Positions 17,532-26,399 of a DNA stretch of 64,000 nt are shown here, in pieces (within the stretch, counting starts at the first letter, position 1; every line of letters starts with the position of its first letter). Both the position numbers and the translations under genes were made by a program. This DNA is from an uncultured Winogradskyella sp. (GTDB lineage: Bacteria; Bacteroidota; Bacteroidia; Flavobacteriales; Flavobacteriaceae): the NCBI GenBank assembly GCA_913055905.1, contig CAJXLB010000003.1, forward strand, positions 233,632 through 297,631, in the 5' to 3' direction. The notes below the pieces were generated by a model. The model worked only from the letters and a program-made list of their open reading frames with translations. It was not told where the DNA came from and ran no database searches.

Positions 17532-18604
17532 ATTATATCATCACTAGCTTTTAAAAGCTCGGTGTTCTCCGCTAACATCAATTCGTCAATAATTTTTTGA
17601 ATGTCACCGTTAATAATATTTGACAAATCGTAAAGTGTGAGTCCAATTCTATGATCGGTAACACGCCCTTGTGGGTAGTTATAGGTTCTGATCTTAGCGC
17701 TTCTATCACCAGAACTTACCATGCTTTTTCGTTTTTCGGAATCTGCTTGGCGTTGTTTTTCCAATTCAAGGTCGTACAACCTAGAGCGTAAGACTTTAAT
17801 GGCTTTCTCCAAATTTTTATGCGATGATTTTTGGTCTTGGCAACTCACAATCATTCCGGTAGGCTCATGGTGCAATTTGATGGCCGAATAGGTGGTATTT
17901 ACAGATTGTCCTCCTGGACCCGTGGAGGTCGTGCGTTCTATGCGTACCTCGTTCATATCGAGTTCAAAATCTATTTCCTCTGCTTCGGGCAGTACCATAA
18001 CGGTTGCGGCACTGGTGTGCACACGTCCTTGGGTTTCGGTTTGAGGCACACGTTGCACACGATGCACACCAGCTTCAAACTTCATGGTGCCATAGACATC
18101 CTCGCCAGAAACTTCAAAAATGATTTCCTTAAATCCTCCAGACGTTCCTTCACTGCTGCTTACTACCTCAACATTCCAGCCTTTGTCACTACAGAATTTA
18201 GAATACATCCTGAACAAATCTCCAGCAAAAATACTCGCCTCGTCACCACCAGTTCCAGCTCTCACTTCGACAACCACATTCTTAGCATCATCTGGGTCTT
18301 TAGGAATAAGAAGGTATCGGATTTCCTCTTCAATTTTTGGTAAGGCTTCCTTGGCTTCTTCGAGTTGCATCTTGGCCATTTCTACCATCTCCTCATCAGA
18401 ACCATCGGCAATGATGTCTTCTGCTTCCCTAATATTGGCCATCAACTCCTTATAAATAGTGCCCTTATCTACAATTTGCTTTAGGTCCTTATACTCTTTG
18501 TTTAGTTTTATGTACCGCTTTTGGTCCGCAATAATATCGGGTTGGATGATAAGGTCATTGACCTCATCAAAACGCTGCTCAACTATCTTTAGTTTCTCTT
18601 CCAT
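17528..18604 (-). CDS. prfA: peptide chain release factor 1
   Basis: A 358-residue class I release factor that reads UAA and UAG on the ribosome. The catalytic GGQ motif is at residues 231-233 ([11 protein letters not shown]). The stop-codon-reading PxT tripeptide appears as PQT in [17 protein letters not shown], which marks RF1 rather than RF2. No programmed frameshift is seen. The TAG stop lies within the heptamer repeat, so the last codons may have been reshaped when the repeat arrived. Confidence 0.95.
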   Translation of the reverse strand: MEEKLKIVEQRFDEVNDLIIQPDIIADQKRYIKLNKEYKDLKQIVDKGTIYKELMANIREAEDIIADGSDEEMVEMAKMQLEEAKEALPKIEEEIRYLLIPKDPDDAKNVVVEVRAGTGGDEASIFAGDLFRMYSKFCSDKGWNVEVVSSSEGTSGGFKEIIFEVSGEDVYGTMKFEAGVHRVQRVPQTETQGRVHTSAATVMVLPEAEEIDFELDMNEVRIERTTSTGPGGQSVNTTYSAIKLHHEPTGMIVSCQDQKSSHKNLEKAIKVLRSRLYDLELEKQRQADSEKRKSMVSSGDRSAKIRTYNYPQGRVTDHRIGLTLYDLSNIINGDIQKIIDELMLAENTELLKASDDII

Positions 18605-19287
18605 CTCTCATCTAAAATAGACCTCAAAAATACGATATTTTATGAATTGGAATAACCTGAAGACACAACTATAAAATGTCTTAGAAATAAAAACGTGACA
18701 CCTTGATTTAATAAAAGTTACACCTGTAGCATCTTATTTCCCATCTAAAGGAAAGGCTTCTACACCTATCCAAAAAACACCTCATCTATTTAAGGCATGT
18801 GTTCCTACAAACCTTTTTAAAGCACATAGAAAAAACTTACAATTAGACAAGCATGAAACGTAGGATTTAAAATAGGAACAACAATTTAATTTGAAAATTT
18901 CCCTACTGCCTAAATCTAAATATTACCGCTTTGTTAACATTAAATACAGATTTTAAAAAATTTAGAATTTCATAATTTAAAGGCCTTTCTATTAGATTTT
19001 TACAAAATAATCAATCCTTTTTTTAATAGGATACTAAATTCAACGATAAAATGAGCCCACGGAATGATTTTGGCTAAAATATGTGCCGTTTACCGAAAAG
19101 CGATTGTATAACAGTATATTAAGTCGTATATTTAAGTCAGTTTTATAGGACAATTTTATGTCCGCCCTCCTTTTGATTAATAGCACAATTTTAGACCCAA
19201 ATCTAGTCATATACCTAATCGATTATGGTATGCTATTAACATATGTATTAATCTAAAACTATTAATTAATTCTAAATTTTTTTTAAC
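18605..19287. other. 683-bp AT-rich intergenic region before the curlin gene
   Basis: It separates the divergent prfA and curlin-repeat genes. I see no ORF with coding character and no exact TAnnTTTG box. A small hairpin, GGACA / TGTCC, lies at 19148-19163. The length and AT-richness would suit a strongly regulated matrix-gene promoter, but no operator can be named. Confidence 0.5.
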
Positions 19288-20394
19288 ATGAAAAGAATGT
19301 ATTTATGTGCTGCGGCACTAATTTTTAGCGGATTTATGTTTGCTCAAACAAATAACAAGAGTGACGTAAACCAAAATGGAAATTCAAACGATGCTAGTGT
19401 AACTCAGCAGAAACTCAACAATGACTCTAAAATTGACCAGGATGGTAATTCCAACCGAGGAGTGGCAAGAATGTTTAGCAGTGACAACAGAACCCGCACC
19501 ATCCAAGATGGTAATAACAACAATGCTGTAACAGAGATAACAGCTCTTCCAGGTTCTGGCGGCGCAGGGGACAATAGGGCTTTTGTGACCCAAGAAGGAA
19601 ACGAAAACAAAGGTATTGTTGATATTGCCGGTTCAATGAACCAAGTTGATTGGTTACAAGACGGTAACAGAAACAACATTCCTTCTACTTTCGCAGACGG
19701 GCCAAAAGTAGATATTGAAGGTGTTGGAAACAGAGCTGTAGTTGAGCAAATAGGAAACGACAACGAGATGAATATGGGTCTCTACGGTGATGATAACCAA
19801 GCAAGATCGTTTAGCACAGGAAATGAGAACAGAAGTATTACTAGAGTTTTTGGAGATAACAACTTTACTCGCATTGATCAAGATGGTCATAGAAATAACA
19901 CTGTCGTTGAAGTGGCAGGATTAGGATCATCGGATTATAACGATGCGCGTGTCACTCAAGATGGTAATGATAACAGTGCGTTAGGAGATATCGCTGGAGA
20001 TCATAATGATGTTGATATAGAACAGTTAGGAAATCGCAATAATGCCTTGGACGACTTTTTGCCTGGTGATGGTGCTACAATTGTAGGTGATTGGAACAGA
20101 ATCGATATATTCCAAGACGGAAATGATAACGAAGGCTATTCGTTTGCCGCAGGAAATGACAACAGATCATTTACTGACCAGCTTGGTAATGATAACTATT
20201 CCTTTGTAACTCAGGGAAAAAGAGATATGAGTGGGGTAGTTACTGATCATAGTTTTAACTCAAGAAGTTTCGTAACGCAACATGGAAACTCCAACACGAA
20301 TAATGTATTACAAGTTGGCAGTAATCAATTGAGTACTGTTGTACAAATGGGCAACGGTAATACATCAGCTGTTAGTCAGACGTCTAACAACTAA
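19288..20394 (+). CDS. large curlin-repeat amyloid protein (CsgA/CsgB-like)
   Basis: A 368-residue secreted protein with signal peptide (MKRMYLCAAALIFSGFMFAQ). At least 13 curlin-type repeats with the core QxGxxN follow (QNGNSN, QDGNSN, QDGNNN, QEGNEN, QDGNRN, QIGNDN, QDGHRN, QDGNDN, QLGNRN, QDGNDN, QLGNDN, QHGNSN, QMGNGN). Curlin repeats stack into a beta-solenoid amyloid fibre outside the cell. Escherichia coli CsgA has five repeats, so this subunit is much longer. The acidic, Asn-rich composition is typical of marine homologues. It should be exported through the CsgG pore encoded nearby. A terminator follows. Confidence 0.9.
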   Translation: MKRMYLCAAALIFSGFMFAQTNNKSDVNQNGNSNDASVTQQKLNNDSKIDQDGNSNRGVARMFSSDNRTRTIQDGNNNNAVTEITALPGSGGAGDNRAFVTQEGNENKGIVDIAGSMNQVDWLQDGNRNNIPSTFADGPKVDIEGVGNRAVVEQIGNDNEMNMGLYGDDNQARSFSTGNENRSITRVFGDNNFTRIDQDGHRNNTVVEVAGLGSSDYNDARVTQDGNDNSALGDIAGDHNDVDIEQLGNRNNALDDFLPGDGATIVGDWNRIDIFQDGNDNEGYSFAAGNDNRSFTDQLGNDNYSFVTQGKRDMSGVVTDHSFNSRSFVTQHGNSNTNNVLQVGSNQLSTVVQMGNGNTSAVSQTSNN

Positions 20395-20456
20395 GAGTAA
20401 TAATGTTTTTGTCTAAGGTTTTATGACTTAAAACTTTTATAAAAATTATCATGATA

Positions 20457-20488
20457 AAATGCCGTTCTTTTCAGGACGGCATTTTTCT
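20457..20488 (+). terminator. terminator after the curlin-repeat gene
   Basis: Stem AAATGCCGTTC / GGACGGCATTT (one G-T pair) with loop TTTTCA and a T-rich tail. Confidence 0.85.
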
Positions 20489-20920
20489 TTTCCTTTTTAT
20501 TAGAATAAATTACGCCCTAAGATAAATAGCGCTTAGACTGATAACAGACAGTTGCCCCATTCTATGAGTAGTATCAAATTCTTTTAAGATAAGCTTACTA
20601 AAGACAAGTAATTTGTAAATCCATTGTTTTAATATTACCTCCTTTTTTTAAATTCATTTATTTTTTTCTTCTTGCTCATTAGAATACCTGTGAGCTTATA
20701 ATAATTATCGAAGCACTAAGCACGTAAAGTTTAGCCTTTAGGGAACCCTTTTAAATATAGTATAGTAACTAGCTGCGAATTAGGATCAAAGTAAATATAT
20801 ATACTAGGATGTGCATCTAATCATGTTGTTTGATTAAATACTCACGGCGTTGCCATTAAGACAATTACTTTCCTTAATTAATTAGCATGGAACCAAAAGA
20901 AGGCTGTCCTTTAAGAGTAA

Positions 20921-20953
20921 TAAAAAAAAGCATCCAACTACCATTGGATGCTT
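20921..20953 (-). terminator. terminator of the csg operon
   Basis: Stem AAGCATCCAA / TTGGATGCTT with loop CTACCA, followed on the minus strand by eight T. It lies 24 bp past the stop of the lipoprotein gene at 20977. Confidence 0.85.
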
Positions 20954-20976
20954 GTAACCTTTTATAAATCTATGTG

Positions 20977-22491
20977 TTATTCGTAATCCGGCATTTTACC
21001 ATTCTCTATAAATACTTCTCGTTGAGAAGCACCATCAATTTCGCCAGGGCTTGTGTCTGCAATGACAATATTCTTTTGAGATACGCCATCGTTAGAGGTA
21101 TTGGTAAATATAATATCGGCCTCGTTAGGGGTAAACCTACAATCAAAGTCGTTGGTGCCGTTTGGTTTGTCGTCAGATAGGTCAAGAACCGTTGACGTAG
21201 TGCGATTATACAGAAATATTCTGGAATTTAACTGACGGTAAGTACTACTACTTTCAAAACCAGAAACATCATACCAATATAGGATGAATTGGTTATTAAC
21301 GGAAATATCCAATCCTCCGGCAGCTCCTGAGACTCCAGATAAAATAGTGTCAATTTCGTTGCCTGTATTTGGATTTATAGTAAAGATATTGACATTATAG
21401 CCATTAACGTCATTCGTTTTTAGCACAATAATACTTTCATCTTGACTTACAGCTACCTCACTGATAAGACTACCATCCGGTGTTTCATAAATTTGCTGTA
21501 ACCCTTCGCCATTTAAATTTATACTGTATAGGCGATTAAAATTTGAATATATGAGTTGCTCACCATTCTGGGTCCAAGCAAAATCCATTTCCTCGAGCTT
21601 AAAGCCATTAACAGGAACATCCTGTGTTACCTGCGTAATGTTAGAACCGTCCTCATCCATTATAAAAATATGGGTTTCGGACCCTGAGTTGGACAAAAAG
21701 GCAATTTTATCGACAACATTATTTTGACGTGGCCTAAAACTATTGGACGAAGGTGATGTTAACATTAATTCATTTCCTTCTTCATCTGCAGAAAAAATAA
21801 CATTATTGCCTTCTATTTCACGCACGAAAACATATCTATTATCTGGAAATGGAATGGTATTAAAGGCACTCACTTCACTCTGGATAACATCGTTGTTAAT
21901 ATCATCTGCGGCGCCTACTTGCCAAAAATATTTTAATCCGAAACGCAGGCCAGACACTTCAACCACGGTATCATTGACCGTAGAAAAGGATAAAACCTCT
22001 TCATCGACATCGTTACGCAATTCTATGGTATAGGTGATATCATCGCCATCAGGGTCGCTTCCAGACCACACCAGAGTTGTAGTCAATGGTATATCAACAG
22101 CATTATCTGTTGGAGTTACCAATGTTGGTGTTACTGGAGGTCTGTTATTAGCTGTTTCTTCATTAAGCTCAAAAATTACATTTATGGAAGACCCAGGCGT
22201 AATTTCTGCACCCTCAAAAGCGGTTAAGAAGCCTTCCAATTCTGCCTGCACCGAGTAGTCTTCAACTGGAATGTCTTCAATAATAAATTGCCCTTCTTCA
22301 TCTGTAAACACGGTACTCGTATTAGGGTTTGTAGAAATCTTTACATTCTCTAGAGGCAAATTGGTACCACTTTCTACAACTGTTCCTGTAAGCGTTCCTG
22401 TATCAAAATTCTCTAAGGTCTCTTCATTACAACCCAAGAGGACGAAGGCAAAACAGATAATTACTACTAGTTTATTTATAGTCTGATTCAT
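20977..22491 (-). CDS. lipoprotein with carboxypeptidase-regulatory, FN3-like and TolB-like propeller domains
   Basis: A 504-residue lipoprotein (signal peptide with lipobox LLGC). In order: a carboxypeptidase-regulatory-like beta-sandwich (about 30-95, GTLTGTVVESGTNLPLENV), a fibronectin-III-like domain (about 112-205, with DPDGDDITYTIELRND), and a TolB/WD40-like propeller (about 220-504, with repeated FIMDEDGSNITQVT-type blades). It is the last gene of the csgB-E-F-G run with a 34-bp gap, so it is probably co-expressed with curli. A role in holding fibres or glycans at the surface is inference. Not a standard curli gene. Confidence 0.75.
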   Translation of the reverse strand: MNQTINKLVVIICFAFVLLGCNEETLENFDTGTLTGTVVESGTNLPLENVKISTNPNTSTVFTDEEGQFIIEDIPVEDYSVQAELEGFLTAFEGAEITPGSSINVIFELNEETANNRPPVTPTLVTPTDNAVDIPLTTTLVWSGSDPDGDDITYTIELRNDVDEEVLSFSTVNDTVVEVSGLRFGLKYFWQVGAADDINNDVIQSEVSAFNTIPFPDNRYVFVREIEGNNVIFSADEEGNELMLTSPSSNSFRPRQNNVVDKIAFLSNSGSETHIFIMDEDGSNITQVTQDVPVNGFKLEEMDFAWTQNGEQLIYSNFNRLYSINLNGEGLQQIYETPDGSLISEVAVSQDESIIVLKTNDVNGYNVNIFTINPNTGNEIDTILSGVSGAAGGLDISVNNQFILYWYDVSGFESSSTYRQLNSRIFLYNRTTSTVLDLSDDKPNGTNDFDCRFTPNEADIIFTNTSNDGVSQKNIVIADTSPGEIDGASQREVFIENGKMPDYE

Positions 22492-22525
22492 TTCATTAGA
22501 TTTAATCCCACAATCGCACTTAATA

Positions 22526-23965
22526 TTATTCTTTTTCTTTGATCATCCCTGATCCCAAAGAATTAACTTCTTCTTGGGAAATCTGCCGGGACTTTGATTT
22601 AAACTTCGGAGAATTGAGATAAAAATTTAAACCGATACCAAAATTATAATAGAAGTCATCTCGTGTACCATTTATAACGCCATCCAACTCATCGCTAAAG
22701 GTAAAGTTGGGTTCTGCAAAGGCCGTTATTCCTAAACTATTGGACACCATATATTCTAATCCAATACCAAGTTGCACCTTAGTAAGTGATTCTGCCTCGT
22801 CTTGTCGGAGATGAAAACCAACACCAGAATAAATGTAGGGTGTGAAATCATCGAAAGGCAATACCGTAAATTCTGCATTAAGGTTAATGGACAAAAAGGA
22901 ATTTTCAAATAAGTCCTTATTTCTAAGTCTGAACTGATTTACGAAAAGGTTTAAGTTTAAATGTGGGCTGAGATATTGCTTATACCCAAAGCGGCCTAAA
23001 ATATCTGGAGTGGAATTAGGCAAATCACCGTCAATGACACCTATGCCTCCAGACATTGTAAAAACACTGCTTCCTCTTCGCCTCTTATAATATCTATCGT
23101 ATAGCTTGGTATCTGCCGCAACATCCTTTTCACTGTAATATTTATCTATTAATTCTTGAGCTTTGGTTTCATCTTCCTGAATCGGACTCCATAGATTGTC
23201 CTCGATTCCCTCTAGCACCAAGCTATGCACAGCCTTTTCAACAGCTTCAGATACAGCCAACTGTATAGGTTCATTTCTGGTAAACCCAGTTTCTGCCTCT
23301 AAAAGTCTTTGAAAACTGACAAATCTGAAGTAATTAGCATCCAGCGCTTGGGATAAAATGGTTTTAGACACATAAACGGTCTTAAGAATCTCGCCCGTAG
23401 AGGTTGAAACCGCTCTTAAATAAATTGTTATTCTGTCTTGCCTGTATTTTGCAGAGCCACCGATGCCAAAATATCTCGCGCCAATACCTCCAGTTACAAT
23501 ATTGGTATCATAAGACACTATGCCTCCTTCTAACAAAATACCAGCAAATAACAATGGTCGTAATCGCTCAGGTGTTGTCCCATTGGCTTTGGCAAATTCT
23601 TGACGTGTTGAAATGATAATCTGACGTTCGTTGAGTAGGTTATTCAAATTCTCACGTTCTGTAGGTATAAACCACTTGGAGTCTTCAAGGGCTTTGATCA
23701 AAATCGCAGTAGACCCTTGAGTTACGGCCGTACTAAAGGTACTACCATTTTCCGTTGGTTTAAATTGACCTGTTTGGTCCTTGAAATTATAAACTCCTAC
23801 TACTACTTTTTGTTGCGGTTCAGGAAGTTCAGCTAGCACCTTACTAACGTTAGTTGATTCTCCCATACGAGCACTGCCTTGTGAAATAGGCTGGTTAAAG
23901 TATGTCCCGCAGTTCGTAAAAAGTAGAAACACAACAATGAATAATAATACGGTTAAATGTCTCAT
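22526..23965 (-). CDS. csgG: curli secretion pore CsgG with C-terminal beta-barrel extension
   Basis: A 479-residue protein, against 277 in Escherichia coli. A signal peptide and lipobox-like NCG precede the CsgG domain (about 45-265), which has VVGVYNFKDQTGQF, STAVTQGSTAILIKAL and the FAGILLEGGIVSYDTN core. The extra part (about 295-460) is a predicted eight-stranded outer-membrane barrel (FTPYIYSGVGFHL, VQLGIGLEYMV, FYYNFGIGLNFYL). CsgG forms a nonameric pore for curlin export. The barrel resembles the separate protein at 29304-29960. It lies 27 bp downstream of csgF. Confidence 0.9.
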   Translation of the reverse strand: MRHLTVLLFIVVFLLFTNCGTYFNQPISQGSARMGESTNVSKVLAELPEPQQKVVVGVYNFKDQTGQFKPTENGSTFSTAVTQGSTAILIKALEDSKWFIPTERENLNNLLNERQIIISTRQEFAKANGTTPERLRPLLFAGILLEGGIVSYDTNIVTGGIGARYFGIGGSAKYRQDRITIYLRAVSTSTGEILKTVYVSKTILSQALDANYFRFVSFQRLLEAETGFTRNEPIQLAVSEAVEKAVHSLVLEGIEDNLWSPIQEDETKAQELIDKYYSEKDVAADTKLYDRYYKRRRGSSVFTMSGGIGVIDGDLPNSTPDILGRFGYKQYLSPHLNLNLFVNQFRLRNKDLFENSFLSINLNAEFTVLPFDDFTPYIYSGVGFHLRQDEAESLTKVQLGIGLEYMVSNSLGITAFAEPNFTFSDELDGVINGTRDDFYYNFGIGLNFYLNSPKFKSKSRQISQEEVNSLGSGMIKEKE

Positions 23966-23992
23966 AGCTTGGGGTTAGAAAGTATTTTTTGT

Positions 23993-24415
23993 TTAGTTAT
24001 TATTTGGAAGAATAATTTGTGTTCGGTCACCATTACTCGTGTCTAAAATATCTACTACCAAGCCTTCGGTAGATTCAAAAATTTCCAATGACAGTGACCC
24101 AAATGAAAATGTTCCAGGTCTTAATTCTCCTGAAACTCCAAACTGTGCAGTAAACAAATTCCTTGAAAGCTGACTTAACAATTGTCTGTTTAAACTTTCT
24201 GCAAATCGCTCAATTTCGCTTTGATCATTAAAACGATCAAAATCATTGGCAGCAGTAAAGGAGTTTTGAGCTTGAGCGCTTTGAAGTAAGAATTGATAAT
24301 TGAACGTATCGCCTCCAAACATTGGATTTACAGGTCTATAAACCAATTGTTGTGAAAACAAGTCGGCAGACCCTATAAAGAACACTAAACAAAAACACAA
24401 GAAAGCCTTTTTCAT
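23993..24415 (-). CDS. csgF: curli assembly protein CsgF
   Basis: A 140-residue secreted protein. After the signal peptide it begins QQLVYRPVNPMFGGDTFNYQFLL, the conserved CsgF N-terminus that plugs into the CsgG pore, then a helix and a C-terminal beta region. CsgF is exposed at the surface and joins the nucleator to the pore. Length matches the family. It lies between csgE (10 bp upstream) and csgG. Confidence 0.93.
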   Translation of the reverse strand: MKKAFLCFCLVFFIGSADLFSQQLVYRPVNPMFGGDTFNYQFLLQSAQAQNSFTAANDFDRFNDQSEIERFAESLNRQLLSQLSRNLFTAQFGVSGELRPGTFSFGSLSLEIFESTEGLVVDILDTSNGDRTQIILPNNN

Positions 24416-24425
24416 AATGTATAAA

Positions 24426-25175
24426 TTAGTATTGTCTAATCAAGTTTTTTTGATTTTCTAACGCCATTAGTTGACGTGCAACAGCAATAATAGCTTGTTG
24501 GGATTGTTTTTTAATATAATCAGAGGTAGGTTGCACGAAAAATCGATAAACGACCTTACCACCCACACTGACCTCCATAATGGTATTAACCCCAAAACTA
24601 AACTGCTCGGTTATCTTAACCACTTCCTTTCCGTTTATTCCTCGTAGCCTGTAGTTAGAGTAAAAATCGATATAAAAATCTCTGCCTGGTTTCGTTTTAG
24701 TTTCCTCCATTACAATGCCACGCAGTCCAATATATTCTCGTTCTTGCTCCGCTAACTGTTTTACTTCAGGTTTTTCCTTTTCTTCATCATCATTCAATAT
24801 CACAGAGCGTGCTTTAGCCACCAATTTATCATCTAGATCATAAATCATAAGAAGTACAGTAACTTTGTCCTTTATGGTTTTATTTATCGTAGTTTTTGAA
24901 AGCTCTTTACTCGCATTAGGGTCCAACACAACCCTACCGCTTTGTTCATTTTTACTAACATTGGACGTTTCCAAATTCTCTCTATAGACATACATCACAT
25001 AACGAAGACTTTCTATAATCTCGGTTTTGCTTTTAACAACACCTGTAACCGTGATTAAATCCAAAACTTCCTCTGTTTTTATTTCCGCTACGATTTCTTG
25101 ATTGGTGATTTGTGCTGATAAGATATTGCACAGTAAGGCACAAAAAATTATTTGTATGTTCTTTTTGGATATCAA
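24426..25175 (-). CDS. csgE: CsgE with an added CsgH-like N-terminal domain
   Basis: A 249-residue exported protein, nearly twice the usual CsgE. The C-terminal half (about 150-245) matches CsgE: a GRDFYIDFYSNYRL segment, FGVNTIMEVSVGGKVVYRFF, then a final helix. CsgE caps the CsgG channel on the periplasmic side. The N-terminal half (about 30-130) has LRYVMYVYRENLETSNVSK, SGRVVLDP and LSKTTINKTIKDKVTVLLMIYD, which resembles the CsgH curlin-binding domain. The start must be TTG (25175): an in-frame TAA lies 18 nt upstream and no ATG is available near the signal peptide. Confidence 0.85.
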   Translation of the reverse strand: MISKKNIQIIFCALLCNILSAQITNQEIVAEIKTEEVLDLITVTGVVKSKTEIIESLRYVMYVYRENLETSNVSKNEQSGRVVLDPNASKELSKTTINKTIKDKVTVLLMIYDLDDKLVAKARSVILNDDEEKEKPEVKQLAEQEREYIGLRGIVMEETKTKPGRDFYIDFYSNYRLRGINGKEVVKITEQFSFGVNTIMEVSVGGKVVYRFFVQPTSDYIKKQSQQAIIAVARQLMALENQKNLIRQY

Positions 25176-25204
25176 ATATCTAAAATTGATTTAGGGAGAA
25201 TATG

Positions 25205-25738
25205 CTAGTTGCTTCGCACGATTACCGTCCGCTCTTGACCTGACATGCGCACCGTCATGTCCCTAGTTTGACTATTAGAGCCAACTTTCTGGAAATTTAA
25301 GTTGTTTCCTGTTTGAATGATATTTAGTCCGGAGGAGGTAATATTACCAAATGAATCGTGAATATATTCGTTGTTAATACCTAATTGAATCACCTGTTCT
25401 GAAAAATTATTGATGGTATTAATACTTTCAATATTATTATTAATGCCTACTTGAAGGTGTCTTATGTCACTTGTTTCAGAATTCGACTCAATAGTGGCAG
25501 TATTTCCAACACCAACCTGCCTGATAATTGCAACATTTTGTGCGTCTTGCGGAATATTTAAATTGCCAAATCCTTCTATTTGTGCAATCTGTAGAAAACT
25601 GGTAACATCTTGACTATATCTATAAATATCTGAAACTGCTGTAGTTTTAGAATTATCTATGTCGCGCTTCTCTTGAGCAGAACCTGCAACTGTAACCAAC
25701 AAGAAAAACATTAATACAAAAATAGATTCTTTTTTCAT
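25205..25738 (-). CDS. curlin-like protein, probable CsgB-type nucleator
   Basis: A 177-residue exported protein with signal peptide ending VAGSAQ. It has weak curlin-type repeats (IRQVGVGNTATIES, LQVGINNNIESI, IQLGINNEYIH, IQTGNNLNFQ, QKVGSNSQ) and far fewer charged residues than the large curlin-repeat protein. The basic C-terminus (RMSGQERTVIVRSN) recalls the nucleator CsgB, which is the reason for the call; the CsgA/CsgB split is not certain. It heads the operon, 29 bp before csgE. Confidence 0.8.
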   Translation of the reverse strand: MKKESIFVLMFFLLVTVAGSAQEKRDIDNSKTTAVSDIYRYSQDVTSFLQIAQIEGFGNLNIPQDAQNVAIIRQVGVGNTATIESNSETSDIRHLQVGINNNIESINTINNFSEQVIQLGINNEYIHDSFGNITSSGLNIIQTGNNLNFQKVGSNSQTRDMTVRMSGQERTVIVRSN

Positions 25739-26104
25739 TTTTTGTGATAATTATATTATACCTAAGGTATTAACGTGGGGGAATAAGCTATAAAAAACTT
25801 ATGCTAATATACATATTTTGAGGCACATAATGAAGCAAATTGTCGAGTATTTGTATGGTTCATCGAAAAAACTTGATAGCTCCATCCCAACAAGAAAGGT
25901 TTGCTCTTTTTAATTGAAAAAAAGTTCACAAATCCTTAGTATGTGTTGTTTTATCTTTTTCAAATTAACGGTAGAGAAAGGACCAGCCGTTTAGATTATT
26001 TTCTAGATTTATTTTTCTCCAAAATTTAGAAAATGTTCACATAGCCGAAAGCGCATTTTGCAACCATCCATACAACAACCTAAGACCCAAAACGTTTAAG
26101 TATT
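25739..26104. other. intergenic region with the divergent csg operon and ABC gene promoters
   Basis: 366 bp, very AT-rich. It must hold the csg operon promoter (minus strand) and that of the small membrane protein gene (plus strand). I find no exact -7 match and no strong palindrome. Confidence 0.45.
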
Positions 26105-26392
26105 ATGCAGCGCCTCCTAGCAATACTTGTTTTTTACAGATCTTTTGTGGTTTGGTCTTTTTTTGTCAATGCCATTGTAGCGTTTTTTAACCCGCAATTG
26201 CTCCCTGCAATTGTTACTAAGTTATTTTTAACCGTATTTGCATGGTATTATGTCCATGAAACCAACCAAAGGCGAAAATTGACCTTTTATAAAAACATAG
26301 GGATTTCGCCTATCCTACTCTTTTCAACAATGTTTTTGCTCGATTGTGTCTTAACAATCGCTTTCCTTGTTATCTTTAAGGAGTTTACTTAA
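26105..26392 (+). CDS. small membrane protein, putative partner of an ABC ATPase
   Basis: A 95-residue, strongly hydrophobic protein with about three membrane helices (about 3-28, 33-52 and 67-92) and a short basic loop (HETNQRRKLTFYKN). It ends 7 bp before the ABC ATPase ATG, so the pair is an operon. It is too short for a normal ABC permease; it could be a minimal or homo-oligomeric membrane subunit, or a regulator. No family recognised. Confidence 0.65.
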   Translation: MQRLLAILVFYRSFVVWSFFVNAIVAFFNPQLLPAIVTKLFLTVFAWYYVHETNQRRKLTFYKNIGISPILLFSTMFLLDCVLTIAFLVIFKEFT

Positions 26393-26399
26393 CAAGCAA

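Larger units (their letters stand above)
20395..20976. other. intergenic region between convergent curli-locus genes
   Basis: 582 bp with a terminator at each end (listed separately). Between them I see only AT-rich sequence and no supported gene. Confidence 0.5.

Noticed and set aside
17831-18343. 170-codon plus-strand frame
   Set aside because: Antisense to prfA, including the GGQ region; no start signal or family match.
19288-20394. tandem DNA repeats suggesting a CRISPR or satellite
   Set aside because: The periodicity is coding: it follows the QxGxxN curlin repeats in frame, with no conserved spacers.
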